Origin: Gemmatimonadales bacterium
GTDB lineage: Bacteria; Gemmatimonadota; Gemmatimonadetes; Gemmatimonadales; GWC2-71-9
DNA: 12,863 nucleotides
Reading direction: 5' to 3'
NCBI GenBank assembly: GCA_025924275.1
Contig: JAICEH010000036.1
Span: forward strand, 1-12,863
Both the position numbers and the translations under genes were made by a program. Shown here in pieces: positions 7,246-12,863 of the stretch (position 1 is the first letter of the stretch; the number at the start of each line of letters is the position of its first letter). The notes under the pieces were generated by a model. The model worked only from the letters and a program-made list of their open reading frames with translations, did no database searches and was not told where the DNA came from.

Positions 7246-7970
7246 TGACGCCGATGCGGCTCTACGTCAACATCGATCACGTGGCCACGGTGCGGCAGGC
7301 GCGGCGCACCGACGAGCCGGACCCGGTCGCGGCGGCGGCGCTCTGCGAGGCGGCCGGTGCGGACGGCATCACGGTGCACCTGCGCGAGGACCGGCGGCAC
7401 ATCCAGGACGCCGACGTGGAGGCGCTGGCCGGCACGGTGACGACGGTGCTCAACCTGGAGCTCGCCACCAGCGAGCCGATCGTCGCGCTGGCGGAGCGGC
7501 TCCGGCCCTTCCAGGCGACTTTCGTCCCGGAACGCCGCGAGGAGGTCACCACCGAGGGTGGGCTCGACCTCACCCGCCGGGACCCCCGGCTCGCGGCCGC
7601 CATCGCACGGCTGCAGGCGGCGGGCGTCCGGATCTCCCTCTTCGTGGACCCCGACCCCCCCGCGCTGGACCGCGCCCGGGAGCTCGGCGTGCCCGCGGTC
7701 GAGCTGCACACCGGGCGCTACGCCCGCACCTGGCGGGACGGACCCGCGGCCCTCGAGGAGCTCCGCACCGCCGCCCGGCACGGCCGCGGGCTCGGCCTCG
7801 CGGTGCACGCCGGCCACGGCCTCACCTACCGCAACGTCGGGTCCGTGGCCGCGCTGGCGGAGGTGGAGGAGCTCAACATCGGCCACAGTATCGTGAGCCG
7901 GGCGTTGATGGTGGGGATGGCGCAGGCGGTGGCGGAGATGGCCGCACTCGTCCGGGCGCGGGGCGCGTAG
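7245..7970 (+). CDS. pdxJ: Pyridoxine 5'-phosphate synthase
   Basis: PdxJ condenses 3-amino-2-oxopropyl phosphate with 1-deoxy-D-xylulose 5-phosphate to pyridoxine 5'-phosphate, the last ring-forming step of the DXP-dependent vitamin B6 route. The 241-residue product is a complete TIM barrel with the family signatures: LYVNIDHVATVRQARRTDEP at residues 6-25, ADGITVHLREDRRHIQD, VPERREEVTTEGGLD, ISLFVDPD, VELHTGRYA, HAGHGLTYRNV and ELNIGHSIVSRA. The usual NxEMA segment reads LNLELATSEPI here. The start is supported by GGAGG six bases upstream. The gene is transcribed alone between a divergent lipoprotein gene and a hairpin terminator. pdxA and pdxH are not nearby. Identification is near certain. 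Confidence 0.97.
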   Translation: MTPMRLYVNIDHVATVRQARRTDEPDPVAAAALCEAAGADGITVHLREDRRHIQDADVEALAGTVTTVLNLELATSEPIVALAERLRPFQATFVPERREEVTTEGGLDLTRRDPRLAAAIARLQAAGVRISLFVDPDPPALDRARELGVPAVELHTGRYARTWRDGPAALEELRTAARHGRGLGLAVHAGHGLTYRNVGSVAALAEVEELNIGHSIVSRALMVGMAQAVAEMAALVRARGA

Positions 7971-7972
7971 TG

Positions 7973-8007
7973 GCCGGGTCGGTGGCGTCGCCGCCGCCCG
8001 GCTCTTT
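7973..8007 (+). terminator. Hairpin terminator after pdxJ
   Basis: GCCGGG (7973-7978) pairs with CCCGGC (7997-8002). After a one-base bulge (T7979), 7980-7986 pairs with 7990-7996, including one G-T wobble, around the three-base loop 7987-7989. The 13-pair stem is followed directly by TCTTT (8003-8007). It begins three bases after the pdxJ stop codon. The T-run is short, so efficiency is uncertain, but the shape is that of a Rho-independent terminator. Confidence 0.65.
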
Positions 8008-8033
8008 GTGGGGCGGCTCTTTCCTCATAGCTT
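8005..8033 (+). promoter_or_regulatory. Candidate promoter of the HPt-like gene
   Basis: TTTGTG (8005-8010) and TAGCTT (8028-8033) are separated by 17 bases and lie between the pdxJ terminator and the ATG at 8042. The -10 match is weak. Transcription would begin near 8040, almost at the ATG, which would give a nearly leaderless message. That fits the absence of a Shine-Dalgarno sequence before this ATG. Confidence 0.25.
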
Positions 8034-8041
8034 AGTGCGCA

Positions 8042-9736
8042 ATGCCCACCCCCATCGGCACCCTGGAATTCTTCGTGCTCGAGGCCGGCGAGTACCTCGA
8101 GCGGCTGGCGCTCCTGGCCGGCAAGCCGGGCGGCCCTGCGGCCGACGAGCTGGTCCGCTACGCGCGCGCGCTCCGCGGCTCGGCCCTGATGGCCAGCCAG
8201 CAGCCGATGAGCCGCGCCGCGGCCGGCCTGGAAGCCCTGGGCCGCGCGCTCCGGGAGGGGCGCCGCCAGTGGGACGCGGAATGCGCCGAGGTGACCGGAC
8301 AGGCCGTGGAGGAGCTCAAGGGACTGCTGCGCCAGGTGACCCACTGGGGAGCCGACGACGAGGCGCGCGCCGGCCGGGTCATCGAGGGACTGCAGGCCCT
8401 CGCCGGCCCCGCCCCCGAGCCGACCGGGCGCCGTCCCGGCGAGCGGCGCGCCCCGGCCGGCCCCGATGCGGGGATCCGCGCATTCGTGGCCCGCGAGGCG
8501 GCCCTGGTGGCCGGGGCGCTCGACCGCGCCGCGCGCGCCCTCGCCGCCGACCCCTCGGACGCCGGCTCGCTCCACACCGTGCTGCGCCGGATGCAGTCGC
8601 TGCGCGGGCTGGCGACCCTGGGCGACCTCCCGCCGCTGGCGGACATCCTCGACGGCGTCGAGCGCGCCATCGCGGAACGGTCGCACGCCCCGGCCGTGCC
8701 CGGATCGGCGGAGGTGTTCGCCGCCGCCGCACGGGCGCTCAATCGCGCCTCGACCGAGGTGGCGGGGACGGGACGCCCCGATCCGGACGCGGCCGAGACC
8801 GCCGCCTTTGCGGCGGCGCTCCTCGCCGGGCCGGGGGCGGACTCCCCGGTGGTGCCGGTCGAGTCGCTCGCGCCCGGTGGGATGGAGGCCATCGCCACGC
8901 GGGGTCGCGAGCCGGCCGTGCCCACCACGCTGGAGCTGGTCGGACAGGGCGAGTTCCTGGTCCAGGCCGCGGATGACATCGAGCGCGCCGGGGCGTCCGC
9001 GCTCCGGGCGCTCCGACTCCACGCCCTCATCACCACCCTCCAGGCGGCGGCACGGCCGGCCGAGTCCTCGCTCCGCGCGGCGCTCAACCGGCTACTCGAG
9101 CAGGTCCGCGCCGTGGCTGCGCCCGACTTCACCCCGGGGCCGGCCCTCCTGGCCGCGCTCCGCGAGACCGGTGCCGCCCTCCGCGGACTCGAGCCCGGAT
9201 CCGACCTGGCCGCCGTCGGGGAGCGGCTCGCCCCCCGCGCCACGACTGCACCCGCGGCGGCTCCCGGGACGGCATCCGCACCGGCCCCGGCAGCAGCCGT
9301 GCCGGTTCCCCCGCCCGGTCCGCTGCCGGAAGCGGTCCACGCCCGGCGGCCGATCGAGAGCCCGGCACTGCCGCCGGCCGCGGCCGAGCCGGTCCCAATC
9401 ACCGACCTGCTGGCGCCCGCGGCTCCGCCCCGCCCTCCGGACCTGCCGTCGGTCGCCGACTTCCTCGCCGAGCCTCCCGACCTTGCCGGCAGCTTCACCA
9501 CGCTCGCGCGCCTGCGTCGGCCGGCGCCGGCCGGGGCCGCCGCGGGCGCGCCCGGCCCGGGAGCGGTCCGCGACGTGCGGGACCTCCTCTACCGCGGCCG
9601 ACCCGCGCTCGAACGGGCGCTCGAGCTCCGCAGCGCGCTGGCCGGCCGCCTCGCGGACGGCGAGCCGGCCGACCGGTGGCGCCCGCTCCTCGACGAGCTG
9701 TTCGATCTCCTGCCCCTCGCCGCCGAGGACGCCTGA
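8042..9736 (+). CDS. Protein with two degenerate HPt domains
   Basis: This 564-residue soluble protein is built like the N-terminal part of chemotaxis-type HPt/ChpA proteins. Residues about 6-75 form an HPt-like helical unit whose core reads YARALRGSA, with Arg42 where HPt domains have the phosphorylated His (pattern H-x-L-K-G-x-A). Residues about 143-210 form a second unit whose core reads RRMQSLRGLA, with Gln185 at that place. A third helical stretch (about 296-360) has no HPt core. A Pro/Ala-rich linker (about 395-490) leads to a helical C-terminus. The short motif (V)P-x-x-D/E-L/F-L recurs near 272-276, 451-457 and 470-475, and VRDLLYRG lies at 512-519. There is no CheW or kinase domain. 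By analogy with FimL, it may be a non-phosphorylated partner or scaffold in a pilus or motility signalling path; this is inference. It overlaps the flippase gene. Confidence 0.75.
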   Translation: MPTPIGTLEFFVLEAGEYLERLALLAGKPGGPAADELVRYARALRGSALMASQQPMSRAAAGLEALGRALREGRRQWDAECAEVTGQAVEELKGLLRQVTHWGADDEARAGRVIEGLQALAGPAPEPTGRRPGERRAPAGPDAGIRAFVAREAALVAGALDRAARALAADPSDAGSLHTVLRRMQSLRGLATLGDLPPLADILDGVERAIAERSHAPAVPGSAEVFAAAARALNRASTEVAGTGRPDPDAAETAAFAAALLAGPGADSPVVPVESLAPGGMEAIATRGREPAVPTTLELVGQGEFLVQAADDIERAGASALRALRLHALITTLQAAARPAESSLRAALNRLLEQVRAVAAPDFTPGPALLAALRETGAALRGLEPGSDLAAVGERLAPRATTAPAAAPGTASAPAPAAAVPVPPPGPLPEAVHARRPIESPALPPAAAEPVPITDLLAPAAPPRPPDLPSVADFLAEPPDLAGSFTTLARLRRPAPAGAAAGAPGPGAVRDVRDLLYRGRPALERALELRSALAGRLADGEPADRWRPLLDELFDLLPLAAEDA

Positions 9737-10737
9737 ACCGCCGGACCTGGCAGGTCGTCGCCGCCACGGCAGTCTCGGCGGGGCTCCTCGCGTGGGCGCT
9801 GCACGACGTCTCGCTGGCCGACCTCGGCCGGCACCTGCGGAGTGCCCGGCTTGGGTGGATGCTCGCCGCGGTGGCCGTCGCCACGCTCTGCTTTCCACTC
9901 CGCGCCGTGCGCTGGCGCTGGCTGCTCCACGACGACGCCGGCCGCCCGGTGGGCTGGGGGCCCGCCTGGCACGCGGTGGCCCTGGGCTTCGCCGCGAACA
10001 ACCTCCTGCCCCTCCGGGCCGGGGAACTGGTGCGCGCCTGGGCGGCGAGCCGCCTCGGCGGCGTCCGGCTCACGGCATCGCTCAGCTCGCTCGTGGTCGA
10101 GCGGGTGCTCGACGGGCTCACGCTCGTCGCCCTGCTCGCCCTCGCCCTCCTCCTGCCCGGCCTCCCGCCGGGCGTCTCGATGTGGGGAATGCCGGTGGCG
10201 CGCATCGCCACGATCGCCGCCATCGTCTTCGGCGGGGCGTTCGTGGGGGCGCTGCTCCTTGTCCTCTTCCCGGTGCCGGCGGAGAGGCTGGTGGCGCGGC
10301 TCGCGCCGCCCGGCCTCGCGAGCCGGGTGATCGGGTTGCTGGAGGGCCTCCGCCACGGGCTGTCCGCCCTCGCCTCGCCGGCCCGCCTCGCGGGGGCCGT
10401 GGCCTGGTCGCTGGCCCTCTGGCTGGTGAACGCGGCCTCGTTCGCGCTCGCGTTCCGCGCGTTCGACCTCCCGGTGCCGCCGTCGGGGGCACTCCTGCTC
10501 CAGGGCGTGCTCGCCTTCGGCATCGCCATCCCGACCGCGCCGGGCTACGTCGGGGTTTTCGAGCTGGTGATCCGAGCGGTGCTGCAGCTCTACGGAGTGG
10601 CGCCCGATCGCGGCGTCTCCTATGCGATCGCCTACCACGTGACCACCTTCGTCCCCGTGATCCTCCTCGGGATCTGGTCGTTGTGGCGGACGCCGATCGC
10701 GTTCGGCGACCTCACCCGGCGCCCGGCCGATGCCTGA
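9676..10737 (+). CDS. UPF0104/LPG-synthase TM-type flippase-like membrane protein
   Basis: This is an integral membrane protein of the PF03706 family (lysylphosphatidylglycerol synthase TM region, also AglD/UPF0104). Members act as lipid flippases or in transfer of lipid-linked groups; the substrate here is unknown. It lacks the C-terminal DUF2156 synthase domain of MprF, so it should not make aminoacyl-lipids itself. Family motifs are present: FPLRAVRWRWLL, FAANNLLPLRAGELVRAW, SSLVVERVLDGLTL and, near the end, TAPGYVGVFELV. About seven to eight hydrophobic segments are visible. The span given uses the GTG at 9676 (353 residues), which overlaps the HPt-like gene by 61 bases and has no Shine-Dalgarno sequence. 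A CTG at 9733 overlapping the previous stop as CTGA, preceded by GAGGA (9725-9729), gives a more typical N-terminus (334 residues). The last eight bases overlap ispE. Confidence 0.88.
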   Translation: MAPAPRRAVRSPAPRRRGRLNRRTWQVVAATAVSAGLLAWALHDVSLADLGRHLRSARLGWMLAAVAVATLCFPLRAVRWRWLLHDDAGRPVGWGPAWHAVALGFAANNLLPLRAGELVRAWAASRLGGVRLTASLSSLVVERVLDGLTLVALLALALLLPGLPPGVSMWGMPVARIATIAAIVFGGAFVGALLLVLFPVPAERLVARLAPPGLASRVIGLLEGLRHGLSALASPARLAGAVAWSLALWLVNAASFALAFRAFDLPVPPSGALLLQGVLAFGIAIPTAPGYVGVFELVIRAVLQLYGVAPDRGVSYAIAYHVTTFVPVILLGIWSLWRTPIAFGDLTRRPADA

Positions 10738-11620
10738 TCGCGTCCGGCTCGCGGCCCACGCCAAGCTCAACCTCTTCCTCCGGGTGCTGGCCCGGGAGGC
10801 GGACGGCTTCCACGGGCTGGAGACCCTCTTCGCGCGGCTCGACCTGCACGACGACCTGGAGGCGGCGCGGCGGGAGGCGCCCGGCGTGGGCCTCGAGGTG
10901 GAAGGCGACGACTGCGGGCCGCCGGAGGAGAACCTCGCGGTCCGGGCGGCGCGGATGGTGCTGGAGGCGACCGGGCACCGCTTCGGGGTCGCCCTCCGGC
11001 TCGTCAAGCGGATCCCCGTGGGCGCGGGGCTGGGCGGCGGCTCGAGCGACGCGGCGGCGGCGCTCCACCTGGTGAATCGGCTCGCCGGCGACGCCGTGCC
11101 CCGCCCCGAACTGCTGCAGTTCGCCACGCGGCTCGGCGCCGACGTGGCCTTCCTCGCCTCCGGCGCGCCGCTCGCGCTCGCGTGGGGCCATGGCGAGCGG
11201 ATGCTCCGGCTCCCGCCGCTCCCGCCCCAGCCGCTGCTCCTCCTGCTGCCTCCGCGTGGCGTCGCGACCGCCGAGGCCTACGGCTGGGTGGACGCGCTCC
11301 AGGCGAGCGGCAGCCGGCGGGGTGCGGTGAGCTACGAGCCGGCGTCGCTCGGGACCTGGGGCGACCTCGCCCGCCTCGCGGGCAACGACTTCGAGTCCGC
11401 GGTCTTCGCGCGGCTCCCCGAGGTGCGCGCCGCGTTCGAGGCGCTGGCCCGGACCGGTCCCCTCCTCTGCCGGATGACCGGATCGGGCTCGGCCCTCTTC
11501 GCCGTCTACCGGACGGAGCGCGACCGGGAGGATGCCATCCAGCAGCTGGGCCGGAGGCACGGCCGGCTGCTGCCGGCTTCGCTGGCGACCCATCCACCGG
11601 AGGGCCCGGCGCCGGCCTGA
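10730..11620 (+). CDS. ispE: 4-diphosphocytidyl-2-C-methyl-D-erythritol kinase
   Basis: IspE phosphorylates the 2-hydroxyl of CDP-methylerythritol with ATP, the fourth step of the MEP route to isopentenyl diphosphate. The 296-residue product is a GHMP-family kinase. It has the N-terminal AHAKLNLFLRV with the substrate-side Lys12, the DGFHGLETLFARLDLHD segment, the glycine-rich ATP loop PVGAGLGGGSSDAA (residues 96-109), the catalytic-type Asp138 in GADVAFLASG, NDFESAVF, and the C-terminal MTGSGSALFAVY. The length is normal. The ATG at 10730 overlaps the flippase stop by eight bases, so the two are probably translated from one message. In many bacteria a tRNA, prs, rplY and pth follow ispE. Here a convergent nirK separates it from the tRNA-Gln. 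Confidence 0.96.
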   Translation: MPDRVRLAAHAKLNLFLRVLAREADGFHGLETLFARLDLHDDLEAARREAPGVGLEVEGDDCGPPEENLAVRAARMVLEATGHRFGVALRLVKRIPVGAGLGGGSSDAAAALHLVNRLAGDAVPRPELLQFATRLGADVAFLASGAPLALAWGHGERMLRLPPLPPQPLLLLLPPRGVATAEAYGWVDALQASGSRRGAVSYEPASLGTWGDLARLAGNDFESAVFARLPEVRAAFEALARTGPLLCRMTGSGSALFAVYRTERDREDAIQQLGRRHGRLLPASLATHPPEGPAPA

Positions 11621-11628
11621 CCCCGGCG

Positions 11629-12678
11629 CTAGTGGGTCATCGTGCCGACCGGCTGCCCGGCGCGGAACATCCCCACCGCCCCCTTGGTCGCGTCCGCGAA
11701 GGCGTGCGACACGAAGGGGTAGACCCCCGCTTCGACCAGCCGCGTCTCGAATATCATCCCCCCACCCACCGGCACGTTGAAGGTCTGCACGCCGCGGAGC
11801 GGCGCGCCCAGCCCGTCCACGTACACCCGGTCGAAGATCGCGCCGACGACGTGGAAGGCCGACACCTGGTTGGGCCCCGCGTTCACCAGGTAGATCCGGA
11901 TCGGTTGCCCCACCTCCACCTGGATCGGGTGCGCGGCATAGAGTCCCGCGGAGCCGTTGAAGGTCACGTGGTCGGGGGCGAGCCCGAGCATCTTGGCCCA
12001 ATCGAGCTGGCGGGCGGAGTCGGGGCCCTGCGGCGCGCCCAGGTAGAACTCGCTCTGCACCAGCACGAACTCGCGCGCGGGCGCCCGCGGGGCCGCAGGG
12101 TCCACGATGAGCGCCCCGTACATCCCGTTGGCGATGTGGGCCGCCACCGGCGCGGTGCCGCAGTGGTACATGAACACCCCCGGCACCCGCGCGACGAACC
12201 GGAACGAGAGCGAGTCGCCCGGCATCACGTTGACGTACGCGCGGCTCGGCGCGATCTCCGCCGCGTGGAAGTCCATCGAGTGCGGCATCGGCGCCACGTT
12301 CACGATGGTGAAGTCCACCGTGTCGCCCACGGTCACGCGGAGCGCCGGGCCCGGCACCTGGCCGCCGAAGGTCCAGGCATCGTAGCGCACGCCGGACGCC
12401 ACCGCGTGCTGGACGTGCACCGTCTCCAGGCGGATCCGGTGGACCCGCCGGGTCGAACGCGGCGGGGCGGTCGCCGAGCGGTCCACCGGCTCGGCAGAGG
12501 TGCCCACCGGAGCCTCGCCGTGGGACATCGGGGCGGGCGACGGCTCCCGGGAGGGGTCGTGCGCCTCCCGCGCCGCGGGCGCAGTGCCGTCGGCGGGCGT
12601 GCGTCGGTCGGGTGCGGGCGTGCAGGCCGGCAGGGCAACCGCAAGGATGAGGGCGATGGCGATCGGGCGCGAAGGCAT
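11629..12678 (-). CDS. nirK: Copper-containing nitrite reductase (NO-forming), lipoprotein type
   Basis: NirK reduces nitrite to nitric oxide outside the cytoplasmic membrane, taking electrons from cupredoxins or cytochromes c. The 349-residue product opens with a lipoprotein signal ending LPAC (Cys19), then a Pro/Ala/Arg-rich linker of about 60 residues. Two cupredoxin domains follow. All expected ligands are visible: type 1 copper His133, Cys173, His181 and Met186; type 2 copper His138, His172 and His276; and the catalytic Asp136 (PHSMDFHAA) and His250 (GLYAAHP). The C-terminus stops after the second domain with no fused cytochrome c. The ATG at 12678 is chosen for the signal peptide; a GTG at 12741 keeps the frame open but adds no sensible sequence. 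It converges on ispE with eight bases between them. No other denitrification gene is in the window. A nitrite-inactive multicopper homologue is possible but unlikely. Confidence 0.9.
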   Translation of the reverse strand: MPSRPIAIALILAVALPACTPAPDRRTPADGTAPAAREAHDPSREPSPAPMSHGEAPVGTSAEPVDRSATAPPRSTRRVHRIRLETVHVQHAVASGVRYDAWTFGGQVPGPALRVTVGDTVDFTIVNVAPMPHSMDFHAAEIAPSRAYVNVMPGDSLSFRFVARVPGVFMYHCGTAPVAAHIANGMYGALIVDPAAPRAPAREFVLVQSEFYLGAPQGPDSARQLDWAKMLGLAPDHVTFNGSAGLYAAHPIQVEVGQPIRIYLVNAGPNQVSAFHVVGAIFDRVYVDGLGAPLRGVQTFNVPVGGGMIFETRLVEAGVYPFVSHAFADATKGAVGMFRAGQPVGTMTH

Positions 12679-12713
12679 CGAGCGGGTCCGTTGGATGGGG
12701 ACCAGGGAAGGTA

Positions 12714-12733
12714 CCGCCGGGGAGTTCCCGCGG
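12714..12733. promoter_or_regulatory. Imperfect dyad upstream of nirK
   Basis: An inverted repeat is centred near 12724. Outer arms CCGC (12714-12717) and GCGG (12730-12733) flank CGGGGAGTTCCCG (12718-12730), which matches its own reverse complement at 10 of 13 positions. It lies 36-55 bases upstream of the nirK ATG, where an operator would sit. It does not resemble the FNR/NnrR (TTGAT-N4-ATCAA) pattern. The regulator, if any, is unknown. Confidence 0.25.
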
Positions 12734-12756
12734 TCGAGCACGATGCCCGATCGCGG

Positions 12757-12785
12757 TTTACGCCCCCCCCGGCGGGAGTTAGGTT
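12757..12785 (+). promoter_or_regulatory. Candidate promoter of tRNA-Gln
   Basis: TTTACG (12757-12762) and TAGGTT (12780-12785) are separated by 17 bases, and a start near 12792 would lie just upstream of the mature tRNA 5' end at 12795. The -35 matches the sigma-70 consensus at 4 of 6 positions, the -10 at 3 of 6. The spacer contains a run of eight C (12763-12770). Confidence 0.35.
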
Positions 12786-12794
12786 GAGGCGCGC

Positions 12795-12863
12795 TGCCCC
12801 GTCGTCCAATGGCAGGACATGCGGCTTTGGACCGCAGAATCGTGGTTCGAGTCCACGCGGGGC
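12795..12863 (+). tRNA. trnQ: tRNA-Gln(UUG), 3' end cut by the window edge
   Basis: The cloverleaf is complete apart from the last bases. The acceptor arm is 12795-12801 (TGCCCCG) with 12858-12863 (CGGGGC), and its final paired A lies outside the window. The D arm is 12804-12806 with 12816-12818. The anticodon stem is 12820-12824 with 12832-12836, with loop CTTTGGA and anticodon TTG at 12827-12829. The T arm is 12841-12845 with 12853-12857, with loop TTCGAGT. The UUG anticodon reads CAA and, by wobble, CAG, so this is a glutamine tRNA. The first base T (U1-A72 pair) is a known feature of many bacterial tRNA-Gln. Confidence 0.95.

Noticed and set aside
8466..11075. Plus-strand open frame of about 870 codons across the HPt-like, flippase and ispE genes
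   Set aside because: It is low-complexity Arg/Pro/Ser sequence with no motif. The three real genes in other frames have recognisable domains.
11606..11615. Ten-base perfect palindrome near the end of ispE considered as a two-way terminator for ispE and nirK
   Set aside because: It lies within the ispE coding end and has no T-run on either side. Such GC palindromes are expected by chance here.
9589..12001. Long minus-strand open frames over flippase, ispE and the end of nirK
   Set aside because: They are highly charged, Arg/Glu/Gly-rich shadow translations. The 10712-12001 frame crosses two convergent real genes.
1..12863. CRISPR arrays, insertion sequences, attachment sites, toxin-antitoxin or defence genes
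   Set aside because: I saw no regularly spaced repeats, transposase or integrase motifs, or small toxin-antitoxin pairs. The tRNA at the end has no integrase or duplicated tRNA end near it within the window.

Overview
This is a gene-dense, very GC-rich window in which no gap between genes exceeds about 120 bases. It has no mobile element, CRISPR array or phage gene. The gene content suggests a Gemmatimonadota bacterium or a close relative: a large DUF4175-type membrane/coiled-coil protein next to a DUF4159 protein, a HPt-like protein with proline/alanine linkers, and a lipoprotein-type copper nitrite reductase. That placement is inference from gene content, not a phylogeny.

Layout. A minus-strand block runs from 6217 down to 41: thioredoxin, a protein with two PATAN/DUF4388-like segments, RsmI (16S rRNA 2'-O-methyltransferase), a secreted DUF4159 protein and a 1095-residue DUF4175 protein. 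After thioredoxin the genes overlap by 1 to 4 bases (GTGA, TGATG, GTGA), so they look like one translationally coupled operon. Its downstream end (positions 1-40) reaches the window edge. Diverging from thioredoxin is methylmalonyl-CoA epimerase (6289-6684, plus). It converges on a small lipoprotein gene (7177-6713, minus), which in turn diverges from pdxJ (7245-7970, plus). pdxJ ends in a good hairpin terminator. A second plus-strand run follows: a protein with two degenerate HPt domains (8042-9736), an overlapping UPF0104/LPG-synthase-type flippase (to 10737) and an overlapping ispE (10730-11620). A NirK-type copper nitrite reductase lipoprotein (12678-11629, minus) converges on ispE with an 8-base gap. 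The window ends in a tRNA-Gln(UUG) on the plus strand, cut by the edge just before its last bases.

How the genes fit together. PdxJ (vitamin B6) and IspE (isoprenoids, MEP pathway) both lie on routes that start from 1-deoxy-D-xylulose 5-phosphate. Methylmalonyl-CoA epimerase points to a propionyl-CoA/methylmalonyl-CoA route, and NirK to nitrite reduction to NO outside the cytoplasmic membrane. The least understood parts are the PATAN-like protein, the HPt-like protein in which both phospho-acceptor histidines appear to be lost (compare FimL), and the DUF4159-DUF4175 pair coupled to rsmI. I see no clear evidence of a defence island or of a completely new system. The HPt-like protein is the strongest candidate for unusual biology.
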